Of a stretch of 63,488 bases of DNA, positions 16,527 to 25,693 are shown in pieces. Origin of the DNA: an uncultured Spirochaetales bacterium (GTDB taxonomy: Bacteria > Spirochaetota > Spirochaetia > Sphaerochaetales > Sphaerochaetaceae). Within the stretch, counting starts at the first letter, position 1, and each line of letters begins with the position of its first letter. Location of the stretch: contig CALXYO010000012.1 in assembly GCA_944393005.1 (NCBI GenBank), forward strand, positions 1 to 63,488, written 5' to 3'. Both the position numbers and the translations under genes were made by a program. The notes below the pieces were generated by a model. The model was not told the origin of the DNA. It was given only the letters and a program-made list of their open reading frames with translations, and ran no database searches.

Positions 16527-18292
16527 TGCTGAGTGCAAATGAATACATATCACTGCCCTCAATAATGGAAGATGCATCTCTCAAGTCGATGAATTTCCTT
16601 TCGATGGCTGCAAGAGGAATGATTGAGATATATGGAGATGAGAATCTTCTCAGCTGGAATAACCGGGTTGACGGTATTGAGCTTGAATACGCGGAAACAC
16701 TCTCATCATACTGGATTCCATCTTTCTCATTCGCGCGGGAAAATGTCACCGGCAGTATTGAATATCTTGCCCCTCTTGGGCACAGAACCGTTGCTGTTAC
16801 GCTGAAAGCGGAGAATAATTCAGAGAAGACTCATAGTCTCGATATAAATATGCGCTTTGCAGTGTCCAGTCTTTTTCACACTGTCAATGAAAGCAAGGAA
16901 ATAAAACCTGAGTGCCGTCTTTCTTTTTCAAAATGGTCACTCATGCCATTGTATGAATTCTTCACTCCTTTGCCGTTTTTCTCCATTTCCCTTTACAGTT
17001 CCTGTCCTGATGACTGGAGAATTTCAGGCACGGAAGTGCATTTTGAACATCACGAATCTTTATCCCCCGGTGAAAAGTTCGAAGCGACAGTATTCATCGG
17101 ATTTGGATTCGAGGAAGTCGCTGCGGTGACTTCTGCCCGTGAGTGTGAGAGGTGGGGGGCCACAGAACTGCGCCGGCAGCTGGTTTCATATCTTGATGAC
17201 AGGATCGTACATTGTGCTGATGGCAGGCTTGAGAGAGTTTTGAACCGCAATATGTTTTTCTGTCTGTTTTTTTCCACAGGCAGGACACTTGACAGCGAGG
17301 AGCTTGTAAGTGTGACAAGCAGAAGTCCCGAGTATTATGTCTCTGCTGCATATTGGGACCGCGATTCCCTGCTGTGGGCTTTTCCTGCAATCTGCCGTGC
17401 TGACAGGGAAAAGGCAAGAGAACTTATGCTTTATGTTGCCACGCGGCAGAGAAACAACATAGGAATTCACAGCCGTTACATTGACGGAAGCATACTGGAG
17501 CCCGGCTTTGAGCTGGATGAGCTTGTCAGCCCGGTTCTCGCTCTTGATATGTATCTCAGAGTAACAGGAGATTACGATCTGCTGTCAAATGATGATGTGA
17601 GGTGTCTGATTGATCTGATCCTGTCCCGGCTTCAGAGATGGTATAACAAGGATTGCGGATTATATGAGACTTTTCTGCAGCCGACAGATGACATGACTGG
17701 TAACTGCCGTATGCTTACATATGACAATGTACTTGTCTGGAAGGCTTTCGTAATTTTCTCTGATCTTGATTACGGTAGAAAGCGTAATGAATTTGCATAC
17801 ATGGCGGAAAATCTCCGTGAAGCAATTCAAAAACACTGCATCATCAGCATTGACGGATGTGATGAATATGTATGGGCCATTGACGGCAAGGGCGATTATG
17901 AGGTGTATGATGAGCCGCCTGGAAGTCTGCTTCTGCTTCCTGTTCTTGGTTTCTGCAGCAGAAACGACAGTGTATACATGAACACGGTTGCAAGAATCAC
18001 TGATGAATCATACAAATATTCGTTTGCCGGCTGTCCTTTTTCTGCGATCGGCTGTGCACATGAACCTCATCCCTGGACTCTCAGCATGGCAAATGCAGTC
18101 AGGGCATCAAAAGATGATCACATGGTCAGAAAACTTTGCACTGCAAAGATGGATGACGGAATTGTATGCGAGAGCATTGATGAATACACAGGGGAATGTA
18201 CAAGCGGTAAGGCTTTTGCCACTGCAGCGGGGTATGTCGTATACAGTCTGCTGTGCTATCTGGATGAGAAAAAGTCCGAGCAGGATATTTAA
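16523..18292 (+). CDS. Putative (alpha/alpha)-barrel glycoside hydrolase
   Basis: A 589-residue cytosolic protein whose family I cannot name with certainty. Residues 1-230 look like a beta-sandwich domain (SIEYLAPLGHRTVAVTLKAENN); residues 240-589 look helical, with AAYWDRDSLLWAFPAI, VATRQRNNIGIHSRYIDG, and FELDELVSPVLALDMYLRVTGDYDLL, the style of (alpha/alpha)6-barrel glycosidases such as GH15, GH65, GH125 or debranching enzymes. Asp in YWDRD and Glu in FELDE are candidate active-site residues. It overlaps GH66 (ATGA) and ends the operon. A role in finishing the oligosaccharide, for example as an exo-alpha-glucosidase, is inference. Confidence 0.55.
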   Translation: MMLSANEYISLPSIMEDASLKSMNFLSMAARGMIEIYGDENLLSWNNRVDGIELEYAETLSSYWIPSFSFARENVTGSIEYLAPLGHRTVAVTLKAENNSEKTHSLDINMRFAVSSLFHTVNESKEIKPECRLSFSKWSLMPLYEFFTPLPFFSISLYSSCPDDWRISGTEVHFEHHESLSPGEKFEATVFIGFGFEEVAAVTSARECERWGATELRRQLVSYLDDRIVHCADGRLERVLNRNMFFCLFFSTGRTLDSEELVSVTSRSPEYYVSAAYWDRDSLLWAFPAICRADREKARELMLYVATRQRNNIGIHSRYIDGSILEPGFELDELVSPVLALDMYLRVTGDYDLLSNDDVRCLIDLILSRLQRWYNKDCGLYETFLQPTDDMTGNCRMLTYDNVLVWKAFVIFSDLDYGRKRNEFAYMAENLREAIQKHCIISIDGCDEYVWAIDGKGDYEVYDEPPGSLLLLPVLGFCSRNDSVYMNTVARITDESYKYSFAGCPFSAIGCAHEPHPWTLSMANAVRASKDDHMVRKLCTAKMDDGIVCESIDEYTGECTSGKAFATAAGYVVYSLLCYLDEKKSEQDI

Positions 18293-18725
18293 CCCGACTT
18301 AAAACAGCTGCCTGGACTTTTGATGGCAGCTGTTTTTCGTATATCAAAATAATATCAGCTTTTAATTTAAATAAATGAATCAACTAAGTTAATAATATGG
18401 TTATATGAAAATATCATATCGTTTAAAATGTTAAACAAAATAATATTAAATGGTAACTAAAATATATTTAATATAAAAAACAATGTGTTATATATAAAAT
18501 ATGATACTTAAAATTATATTAATAATATTAAATTTATTTTATTCAATATAATAATTTTGAACAAAAAAATAAAAATATTATTGATATAATATCACTTGTT
18601 CAATCAGTATTTACATCATTATTATTTTACTTTACTGTATGTCCTGTTTTGGAGACCGTCATTAAGGATAAGTCACTGATGATGTTTTAGCTGTCATCCG
18701 CATTCTGTAAATTCTGGAGTTTTTC
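18293..18725. other. Long AT-rich intergenic region
   Basis: Beyond the terminator at 18301-18338 this 433-bp gap is very AT-rich, with many short AT repeats. The last 90 bp before the PTS-like gene are less AT-rich and could be a leader, but I could fold no convincing structure and recognise no RNA family. GGAG at 18714-18717 serves the next gene. Confidence 0.5.
18301..18338 (+). terminator. Intrinsic terminator of the importer/glycosidase operon
   Basis: AAAACAGCTGCC (18301-18312) pairs with GGCAGCTGTTTT (18325-18336), ending in a T run. Confidence 0.9.
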
Positions 18726-19742
18726 ATGGAAAACACGAAAGAAAAAGTAAGGATAGGGGATGCAGTTGTCAGAATCCTAAACGGTATGGCACAAGGCCTG
18801 TTCGCATCTCTTATAATCGGCCTGATAATCAAGCAGATAGGAACATATGCAGGCCTTGATGTGCTGGTTTCAATAGGACAGATAGCACAGTATTTCACAG
18901 GGCCGGCCATAGGTGTCGGTGTTGCATCTGCAGCGGGTGCTCCGCCTCTTGCGGTTTTCGCTTCCGCGATAGCAGGTGCTGTCGGTGCAGGTACTTTCGA
19001 CATGGCAACATACGCAGTCTCCAGCGGAGAGCCGCTTGGGGCAACTGTTGCCGCACTGGCAGGTGCACTGTGCGGTAAATGGATCTCTGGCAAAACCAAG
19101 GTTGATATAATCCTCGTTCCGCTGACAACAATCATAGCCGGATCAGTGATAGGACTCTTCCTGTCGCCTGTGGTATCTGCACTGATGAATGCGATAGGGG
19201 CACTCATAAACAGTCTTACACAGCTTTATCCTCTTCCCATGGGTATTCTTGTCTCGACTGTTGTGGGCATGGTTCTCACACTTCCGATATCATCGGCAGC
19301 GATCTGCATTTCGCTTGGTCTTGACGGACTTGCAGCAGGGGCAGCGTGCTGTGGCTGCTGCTGTCAGATGATAGGATTCGCAGTCTCTTCATTCAGGGAA
19401 AACGGGATCGGAGGTCTTATCAGTCAGGGAATCGGTACCAGCATGCTTCAGATTCCCAATATATGGAAAAACTGGAAGATATGGATTCCCCCGACACTCT
19501 GCTCGGCAATACTCGGTCCTGTTTCGACCTGCATACTTAAAATGACGAACAACGCATCAGGGGCGGGAATGGGAACATCCGGACTTGTCGGACAGTTCAA
19601 TGCCGTTGCCGTGATGGGAGTTCAGAGCATTCCTGCCATTATACTGCTGCATTTCATCCTGCCTGCCGTAATAAGTCTGGCAATAAGCGAGTTCATGAGG
19701 AAAAAAGGCTGGATAAGACAGGGCGATATGCTGCTTACTTAG
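18726..19742 (+). CDS. Orphan PTS IIC-like membrane protein (PTS_EIIC_2 family)
   Basis: A 338-residue polytopic membrane protein of about 8-10 segments, rich in Gly and Ala. Sequence blocks such as IGVGVASAAGAPPLAVFASAIAGAVGAGTFD and LVGQFNAVAVMG match the uncharacterised PTS_EIIC_2 family. No IIA, IIB, HPr or EI gene is nearby, and the protein lacks a phosphorylation domain, so sugar phosphotransfer is not shown. An unusual cysteine cluster, AACCGCCCQ, lies in the second half near residue 213. The start follows GGAG by 8 nt. Its 3' end overlaps the convergent helicase gene by 8 bp. Confidence 0.7.
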   Translation: MENTKEKVRIGDAVVRILNGMAQGLFASLIIGLIIKQIGTYAGLDVLVSIGQIAQYFTGPAIGVGVASAAGAPPLAVFASAIAGAVGAGTFDMATYAVSSGEPLGATVAALAGALCGKWISGKTKVDIILVPLTTIIAGSVIGLFLSPVVSALMNAIGALINSLTQLYPLPMGILVSTVVGMVLTLPISSAAICISLGLDGLAAGAACCGCCCQMIGFAVSSFRENGIGGLISQGIGTSMLQIPNIWKNWKIWIPPTLCSAILGPVSTCILKMTNNASGAGMGTSGLVGQFNAVAVMGVQSIPAIILLHFILPAVISLAISEFMRKKGWIRQGDMLLT

Positions 19743-21732
19743 CTTTTGCGAATCTGCTTAAGAGATCATTGAGCATCCCGATTTTATCATCGGTGGTTTC
19801 AATTTCAGCTTCGCTTTGTGTGAGGAGGGCCTCAGGAATCTCTTCGAGAAAGCGGGATGGAAGGACAAGATGGGATTCACCCATTCTGTCCTTTCTTTTT
19901 TCGCAGTAGCTTATGTTGAGTTCCTTGCGTGCTCTTGTGATGGCCACATAGAACAGACGCCTCTCCTCATCAATGTTTCTGGGATCTTCTTCAAGCGCAC
20001 GTGAAGAGGGAATTATATTGTCTTCAACACCGGCAAGATATACAGTATCGAATTCAAGACCCTTTGATGCATGCATGGTCATGAGATTGACTTTTCCCTC
20101 ATCCTTGTCTTCCGTATCCCTGCTGTCAATGCTCATTATATTCAGATAGTCTCTCAGTGTTGCATCAGGATTGTTCTTCTCAAAACGGGAGAGTCTTCCG
20201 ATAAGAAACTCAATGGATCTCATTTTTGCATCAATCAGTTTAGGCTTGTCGGGATACTCCTCATAAAGCATTTCCTTGTAACCAATTGCGTCGATTATAT
20301 CAGAAAGGAGCTTAGCCTTTCTGTTGTTCTTGTTCTCTTCCTGCCAGCTCAGAACCTGAGATGAGAAAGTCTTGAGGTTTTCCTGACTTTTCCCTTTGAC
20401 AGGACTGTCGGCTGCATATGCGAATTCCGTCATTGCGTCAAAGAGTGATATGCTCTTCTTATCCGCATATGCCCTCAGCTTTTCCACAGATGTGCGCCCG
20501 ATGCTCCGGCGCGGTGTGTTTATTATTCTAAGAAGAGAGACATCGTCATCTGTATTGACGATTATCTTGAGATAGCAGATCAGATCCCTTACTTCCTTTC
20601 TGTCGAAGAAGCTTGATGCACCGGAAACCTGAGCCTGTATACCGTTTTCCATCAGAGCATTCTCAAGGGTGTTTATAAGGGAATTGGTTCTGACAAGTAT
20701 TCCGAATTCGCTATAAGGTATTCCGCTTTTTTCGTGACGCTTCTTTATTCCGTCTGCAATCATGAAAGCCTCATCATCCTCATCCTCGCTTGAGATGAGG
20801 TAAATTCTGCTGCCTTCCTCTCCGTCAGTCCAGAGTTTTTTGCTTTTCCTTTCCTTGTTGTGGACAATCAGGTTGTTTGCGGCTTCCAGAATAGTGCCTG
20901 TTGACCGGTAATTCCTTTCCAGCTTGAATTCCCTGCGCTCAGGAAAGTCCTCCTCAAATGACTGTATATTCCTGTAATTTGCACCCCTCCATGAGTATAT
21001 GCTCTGATCGTCATCGCCTACCACACAGATATTTCTGTATTTTTTCGCAATCATGGAAATGAGCTTATACTGAAGCAGTGAAGTGTCCTGAAACTCATCC
21101 ACCATGATGTATCTGTATCTTTCCTGAACCTTCTCAAGCACGTCTGGACGTTTCTCAAAAAGGCGGATAGGCAGCAGGATGAGATCGTCAAAGTCGACAA
21201 CATTGTATGCCTTCTGTGAAAGCAGCCACTCCTGATATATCTGATTCACGGCACCGTCCTTGTTCTGGAAGCCATGGATCCGTCCTGTCTTCACATCGGA
21301 AAAAGTGGAGAGAAGGGAATAGAGATTGTAGTTGCTCAGCTCAAGATCGAGACTTACTATGACCTGTTTCAGCAGTGCCATATTGTCATTGGTATCGTAG
21401 ATTGTGAAATTGTTCTTATATCCAAGATACTGGATGTACTGCTTAAGCAGTCCCAGTCCGAATGAATGGAAGGTGGATGCGGTAAGCCCCTTCAGCTTGA
21501 GTCCGGTCAGCGATTTTATCCTCTCGCTCATTTCCTTCGCAGCCTTGTTTGTGAAGGTGAGGGCAAGTATTTCGCTTTCCTTTATACCCTGTTCAAGCAT
21601 GTATGCTATGCGGTAGGTGATCATGCGTGTCTTGCCGCTTCCGGCACCTGCAATGATCAGACTGGGGCCATGAATGTTTCCTGCAGCTTTTGCCTGTTCG
21701 CTGTTCAGTTCCTGATTAAGATCTATACTCAC
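19735..21732 (-). CDS. UvrD/PcrA/Rep-type superfamily 1 DNA helicase
   Basis: A 665-residue 3'-5' DNA helicase. Motif Q/I reads LNSEQAKAAGNIHG then IIAGAGSGKTRMITYR; motif Ia is LTFTNKAAKEMSERI; motif II is VDEFQDT; III is VVGDDDQSIYSWRGA; IV is LERNYRST; V is VNLMTMHASKGLEFDTVYL; VI is EERRLFYVAITRARKEL. The C-terminus is shorter than typical PcrA, lacking an obvious Tudor-like tail. Start GTG 21732 has no Shine-Dalgarno; TTGACG and TAGTTT separated by 18 bp lie upstream, with the -10 ending 8 nt before the GTG, so a leaderless transcript is possible from within the end of the GT8 gene. Confidence 0.92.
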   Translation of the reverse strand: MSIDLNQELNSEQAKAAGNIHGPSLIIAGAGSGKTRMITYRIAYMLEQGIKESEILALTFTNKAAKEMSERIKSLTGLKLKGLTASTFHSFGLGLLKQYIQYLGYKNNFTIYDTNDNMALLKQVIVSLDLELSNYNLYSLLSTFSDVKTGRIHGFQNKDGAVNQIYQEWLLSQKAYNVVDFDDLILLPIRLFEKRPDVLEKVQERYRYIMVDEFQDTSLLQYKLISMIAKKYRNICVVGDDDQSIYSWRGANYRNIQSFEEDFPERREFKLERNYRSTGTILEAANNLIVHNKERKSKKLWTDGEEGSRIYLISSEDEDDEAFMIADGIKKRHEKSGIPYSEFGILVRTNSLINTLENALMENGIQAQVSGASSFFDRKEVRDLICYLKIIVNTDDDVSLLRIINTPRRSIGRTSVEKLRAYADKKSISLFDAMTEFAYAADSPVKGKSQENLKTFSSQVLSWQEENKNNRKAKLLSDIIDAIGYKEMLYEEYPDKPKLIDAKMRSIEFLIGRLSRFEKNNPDATLRDYLNIMSIDSRDTEDKDEGKVNLMTMHASKGLEFDTVYLAGVEDNIIPSSRALEEDPRNIDEERRLFYVAITRARKELNISYCEKRKDRMGESHLVLPSRFLEEIPEALLTQSEAEIETTDDKIGMLNDLLSRFAKAK

Positions 21733-21750
21733 GGGAAGACAAACTAAACT

Positions 21751-22587
21751 TTAATCCATCTGTGCGTCAAGCCACTGCCGGTATTCTTTCACAGCAGTTT
21801 CAAAGAAAACTCCGAGCCTGCCGTTATAGGATTTCTTCCACGGTTTGCTGCGCCCGCAGTAGTGGATTATGCTGGTGTTTTGTGCAACATCCATGAGCGT
21901 AAGTCTCCGGCGTCCGCCCGTCATGTTGTTCAGGGTGAGTATTCTGTCGGAAAGATTGTATTTCAGTGTGTCGACAAGCCTGATCCTGTCACCGTAGATT
22001 CCCATTATTATATCCTGATCGGGGAGGATGAAACTGCTTCCTTTCTTTTCGATGAAATCAAAGATCTTCCTGCTGTCAAAGTTTTTCCTCAGGCGGGTGA
22101 GGTTCATCAGCAGGACTCCCGTGTTTATATACGGACATTCATCGGCAATATCGAGTCCGAGTCTTACAGCATTGAACTTTGTCAGTATCTTTCTTGTATG
22201 ACTGCAGGCCGCATAATATACAGAAGAAATATCGGTATTATATAATTCAACAAGTGAATTTATACAGATTAAATCAACATCCAGATAAAGAATTCTATCA
22301 ATATCAGCGTTAAGCAGTACAGGAGCGAATAAACGGTAATATATTTCCTTCGGATACCTTCCTGTAGTAGGAGAGGAGGAGAGAACTGAATCATCAAAAC
22401 GGATGAAGTTTATTTTAAGCCTGCTGTTCTCAAGCTTTTTTATTTCAGCGATCTCACTGTCACGCAGACTGCTGTATATGATGCTTACGCTCATGCTGTC
22501 GAAACCGCTGTGTATGACAACAGATGAGAGGCACACTTTAAGCATTTCTGTGTATCGTGAGTTTATGCAGAAAAGCAGATTGTACAT
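21751..22587 (-). CDS. Glycosyltransferase family 8 protein
   Basis: A 278-residue retaining glycosyltransferase resembling LgtC/RfaJ-type galactosyl- or glucosyltransferases. The metal-binding DxD motif is in RILYLDVDLICINS (near residue 97), the family motif NTGVLLMNL follows near 150, and HYCGRSKPWKKSY near 245 supplies the HxxGxxKPW motif. There is no signal or membrane segment, so it acts at the cytoplasmic face, probably in glycolipid or polysaccharide synthesis. It overlaps the DUF362 stop codon by one base. The acceptor is unknown and there is no polysaccharide cluster nearby. Confidence 0.88.
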   Translation of the reverse strand: MYNLLFCINSRYTEMLKVCLSSVVIHSGFDSMSVSIIYSSLRDSEIAEIKKLENSRLKINFIRFDDSVLSSSPTTGRYPKEIYYRLFAPVLLNADIDRILYLDVDLICINSLVELYNTDISSVYYAACSHTRKILTKFNAVRLGLDIADECPYINTGVLLMNLTRLRKNFDSRKIFDFIEKKGSSFILPDQDIIMGIYGDRIRLVDTLKYNLSDRILTLNNMTGGRRRLTLMDVAQNTSIIHYCGRSKPWKKSYNGRLGVFFETAVKEYRQWLDAQMD

Positions 22588-23672
22588 CAGTGTTCTCCGA
22601 CTCTTATGGCATCAGCAGGGCACATCTCGGCACAGCAGTAACAGCGGATGCAGACATCCGTGTCTATGCGTATGACATTATCATGCACAAGAGCTTTTGC
22701 CGGACATATCTGCACACAGCGGAGGCAGTGGATGCACCTGTCTTCTTCGAATTGCGGTGCAGGACGTTTCTTTGTCTCCTTCCTGTCATGAGAGCGTGTG
22801 AGAAAAGGAAGAACGAGAGATGAGAAAAGACCTTTCGGCTTTTCAATCTCAATCTTCCTGAAATCCTTTATGACGAGATCCTCTGCATCAAGAAGCGAGT
22901 AGTGCGGCTTCAGTGCCATTCCCGAACTCTGAAGAATGGGTATGTCTTCTGGCTCGTAGCCCATGATCACTGCTTCGGCTGTATCTGCAAGATAGGCATT
23001 CTGACCTCCGATAAGGTATCCGACATAACGGAGCGTTCCGTTTGCGGGACCGGGGCCTTCCATCCCGATGACAGCGTCCATCAGGGCATACTTTACTTTA
23101 GCAGCTTTGAAAAGCCTGTTTATGAATGATGCGAAAGCAGAGCGGGAAGGGTAGCGCAGATGAGTCGGACTTTTTGTCAGTCCCGGCATCAGACCGAACA
23201 TGTTCTTCACGGTTCCGGTTGTATACATCAGCTGATGGGTTTTGAATTTCGCAGCCGAGATCGTGAAATCGACTTCATCCAGCACTGCCGGAAGCTGGAC
23301 TTTCACACCGCCTTCCAGCTGGAATGTCCTGGTGTTCTGGGTGAAGTCAACCCAGATTGCCCCTGTCTTCTCGCAAACACCGGCAATCCCGCAGTGTCTT
23401 CCTCTGAAAGAAGGTGTGTGCAGACCGGGAGAATCTCCGGCATAGACTTTTGCGGCACCGCGTCTGAAACACTCTCTGATCAGGGCTTCCACGACAGCAG
23501 GATGTGTCGTGATTCCCGCTTCGGGACGGCTGTCTGAAAGTATGTTCGGCTTGACCAGAATGGTTTTCCCTCTGCAATCCGGGAATGCGGAAGCATCCAG
23601 CACTTCAGTCAATGCAGAGGCAACACTCTCTTCTTCATAATTCTCACATCTGGCTATCGCAACTCTGTTCAT
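22587..23672 (-). CDS. DUF362 domain protein with two 4Fe-4S clusters
   Basis: A 361-residue protein with an N-terminal DUF362 domain (about 1-290; KTILVKPNILSD, YAGDSPG, KFKTHQLMYTTGTVKNMFG) and a C-terminal ferredoxin domain with CIHCLRCVQICP and CIRCYCCAEMCP, enough cysteines for two [4Fe-4S] clusters. DUF362-ferredoxin proteins are common in anaerobes and their reaction is unknown. It overlaps the upstream methyltransferase by 29 bp and abuts GT8, so it is translated within one operon. Confidence 0.85.
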   Translation of the reverse strand: MNRVAIARCENYEEESVASALTEVLDASAFPDCRGKTILVKPNILSDSRPEAGITTHPAVVEALIRECFRRGAAKVYAGDSPGLHTPSFRGRHCGIAGVCEKTGAIWVDFTQNTRTFQLEGGVKVQLPAVLDEVDFTISAAKFKTHQLMYTTGTVKNMFGLMPGLTKSPTHLRYPSRSAFASFINRLFKAAKVKYALMDAVIGMEGPGPANGTLRYVGYLIGGQNAYLADTAEAVIMGYEPEDIPILQSSGMALKPHYSLLDAEDLVIKDFRKIEIEKPKGLFSSLVLPFLTRSHDRKETKKRPAPQFEEDRCIHCLRCVQICPAKALVHDNVIRIDTDVCIRCYCCAEMCPADAIRVGEH

Positions 23673-24474
23673 TTACTGTTTTCCTCAAGAGACAGAAATA
23701 CATGGGACCTTTTCCATCTGAAACATCCGGAAGGATAATAGAGCCGTGTGTCCGTTTTTCCGCAAATGGAACCTGCACATCGATCTCCTCAACAAGACCG
23801 GCTTTCTTCCTGAAAAGCTTTTCAATCACTTCTTCATCCTCTCCTCTGTTGATTGAGCAGGTGGAGTAGAGGATGTATCCGCCGTTTTTCACTGCCATGA
23901 AGGCGGAGGCAAGCAGGCTGTACTGTTCTATGGCAAGTCTCTTCGGTCTGTTTGCCGACCACATTGACATGTGCTCGCGGCTTTCCATCACATGCCGTTC
24001 GCTTGAGCACGGGGCATCAAGAAGCACGGCATCATATGCATCCTTCTCGTAAAGACCCCAGCGGGATGCATCATGGCATGTTGTCCTGACACAGGAGCGG
24101 AGCTTCTCATCAAGATGCTCGTCAAGCACATTGTCAAGACGGGCCTTCCTCTGTCTTGATCTGTCATTCGCAGTTATCGTGCCTCTGCCGTCAAGTCTTG
24201 AGGCGATGACAAGGGTTTTGCCGCCGGGAGCCGCACACATGTCCAGCACGCTGTAATTCTCTTCCAGAGGGAGAAGGGAGGCCGTCAGAACGGAAGCCTC
24301 GTCAAGAAAGTACGGTTTGAGGAGGTTATGGGAGTAGGTGATGTTCTCCTTTTCCTCCAGCATTGCTTCTTTGAGAGTCTGCCACCTGTCAGCGTAAATA
24401 TTGTGATAGAACTCGTCAAATGCCGCACGGCGGCACCTGAGTTCATCTTCCATTCTGTCTTTCTTCCGGCTCAT
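23644..24474 (-). CDS. RsmB/RsmF-type RNA m5C methyltransferase
   Basis: A 276-residue SAM-dependent RNA cytosine-5 methyltransferase of the NOL1/NOP2/Sun family. The SAM motif is LDMCAAPGGKT (near residue 78), motif IV is LLDAPCSSERH (near 150), and the nucleophile motif VI is LYSTCSINRGEDE (near 208). Both catalytic cysteines are present. It is short, lacking an N-terminal NusB-like domain, so it is closer to the catalytic core type than to RsmB. The ATG has no Shine-Dalgarno but TAATAT ends 7 nt upstream (plus-strand 24482-24487), so it is probably leaderless and heads the operon with DUF362, GT8 and perhaps the helicase. Confidence 0.88.
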   Translation of the reverse strand: MSRKKDRMEDELRCRRAAFDEFYHNIYADRWQTLKEAMLEEKENITYSHNLLKPYFLDEASVLTASLLPLEENYSVLDMCAAPGGKTLVIASRLDGRGTITANDRSRQRKARLDNVLDEHLDEKLRSCVRTTCHDASRWGLYEKDAYDAVLLDAPCSSERHVMESREHMSMWSANRPKRLAIEQYSLLASAFMAVKNGGYILYSTCSINRGEDEEVIEKLFRKKAGLVEEIDVQVPFAEKRTHGSIILPDVSDGKGPMYFCLLRKTVNEQSCDSQM

Positions 24475-24494
24475 GGAAACAATATTAGCCGATC

Positions 24495-25151
24495 TCAGAT
24501 AAGTTGACTATAGATTCCGATATAGAACCAGATGGAACCAAGAAGCACGAATACATGCCATATCGCATGGTAATGCGGAATTTTCTTGATCGCGTAGAAG
24601 ACGACACCAAGTGAATATGTCACACCGCCTGCGATGAGGAAATAGATTAAATTGTGCGGCAGGTATGGAACAGTGTCATTCCAGAAAAAAACTATCGTCC
24701 AGCCCATGATGAGATAGAGAATGGGGTGAAGAGGCTTCAGCCTTCCCCAGAAAATGAGGGTGAACGCAACTCCGCAAAGTGCGATGAACCACATGAAGAG
24801 AGTCAGGAAAAAGGTTTTCTGTGTCCCGATATACAGCAGTATCGGGGTGTAGGTTCCCGCGATGAGGAAATAGATGTTGCTGTGATCCAGTATCCTGCAT
24901 ATGCGCTTTGCATTTCCCGGCATCAGGTAGTGGTACAAGCTGCTTGCAGTGTAAAGCAGTATGTTGGAAAGTGCGAAAATGACAAGCCCGGCTTTCAGAG
25001 CCGTGCTGCCGACTTCCTTAAGACGGAAGAGAATCATGATGAACCCGATGATGGAAAGTCCTGCACCGATGAAGTGTGTCACGGCGTTTTCCATTTCGGC
25101 TTTCCTGTCGTCGTAGTTCTGAAGTGTTATGTGTTTTTCAAGCCAGTTCAT
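24495..25151 (-). CDS. Hemolysin III / PAQR family membrane protein
   Basis: A 218-residue protein with seven membrane segments of the YqfA/TrhA (hemolysin III, PAQR-like) family. The family motif region reads EMENAVTHFIGAGLS near residue 20; RICRILDHSNIYFLIAGTYTP near 80 and IPHYHAIWHVFVL near 195 contain the conserved Asp/His ligands. In other bacteria the family affects membrane fluidity; hemolysis is not implied. ATG 25151 lies 7 nt after a weak -10-like CATTTT with TTTACT 17 bp upstream; GTG 25178 would add nine residues. Neither has a Shine-Dalgarno. Confidence 0.88.
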   Translation of the reverse strand: MNWLEKHITLQNYDDRKAEMENAVTHFIGAGLSIIGFIMILFRLKEVGSTALKAGLVIFALSNILLYTASSLYHYLMPGNAKRICRILDHSNIYFLIAGTYTPILLYIGTQKTFFLTLFMWFIALCGVAFTLIFWGRLKPLHPILYLIMGWTIVFFWNDTVPYLPHNLIYFLIAGGVTYSLGVVFYAIKKIPHYHAIWHVFVLLGSIWFYIGIYSQLI

Positions 25152-25228
25152 GAAAGAAAAAATGACTTCATAAGGCACAAAAGTAAATAGTCAATATTAA
25201 CTACCGGCTGTCCAGCTGTGGTGAATGC

Positions 25229-25693
25229 TTACCATGGAGAGACAAACCATGTCACCGTAACACCCACCAGTATACCCAGAAGCAGTCCCACGAAAACCTG
25301 TGAGAAGGAATGTCCAAGCATTGTTTTCAGATGTTCCTGCTTGAAAGGCTTGTCCTTGTGTATGTCTGACAGGATTTTTGACCATTCGTTTATCACATCC
25401 GCCTGCTTTCCAGCCTCAAGACGGATGTTCATCGCGTCATGGATGACGATTATCGAGAAAATGAGACATACTGCGAACGGGATGCTGCCTATGCCGAGCT
25501 TCAGGCCCACCGATGTGGTAAGTGCGATCACTGTCGCGCTGTGGCTGCTCGGCATTCCTCCCGTGGAGAGGAACATATGCGGATTGAAGCCGTCTCCCAT
25601 CATCTTGCTGATGAACGGCTTAAGGAACTGCGCTATGAGCCAGGCGCTGAATGCTGATATCAGAGGTGCATTTGAAAGTATGTCGTTATTCAC
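25229..25693 (-). CDS. Divergent PAP2 family (DUF212/YuiD-like) membrane protein
   Basis: A 154-residue membrane protein of the divergent PAP2 family. STGGMPSSHSATVIALTT (near residue 45) carries the phosphatase-like SxxH motif and FSIIVIHDAMNIRLEAGKQA and TMLGHSFSQVFVG complete the family signature. I place the start at GTG 25693, which gives VNNDILSNAPLISAF, the short N-terminus usual for the family. This GTG lies 7 nt after TACAAT (plus-strand 25701-25706) with TTGCAA 17 bp upstream (25724-25729). Upstream ATGs at 25699 and 25717 would overlap that promoter. Possible role in lipid phosphate chemistry, not shown. Confidence 0.85.
   Translation of the reverse strand: MNNDILSNAPLISAFSAWLIAQFLKPFISKMMGDGFNPHMFLSTGGMPSSHSATVIALTTSVGLKLGIGSIPFAVCLIFSIIVIHDAMNIRLEAGKQADVINEWSKILSDIHKDKPFKQEHLKTMLGHSFSQVFVGLLLGILVGVTVTWFVSPW

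Noticed and set aside
18639..18725. Structured leader RNA before the PTS IIC-like gene
   Set aside because: The segment is less AT-rich than its surroundings, but I could not find paired elements or a known motif.
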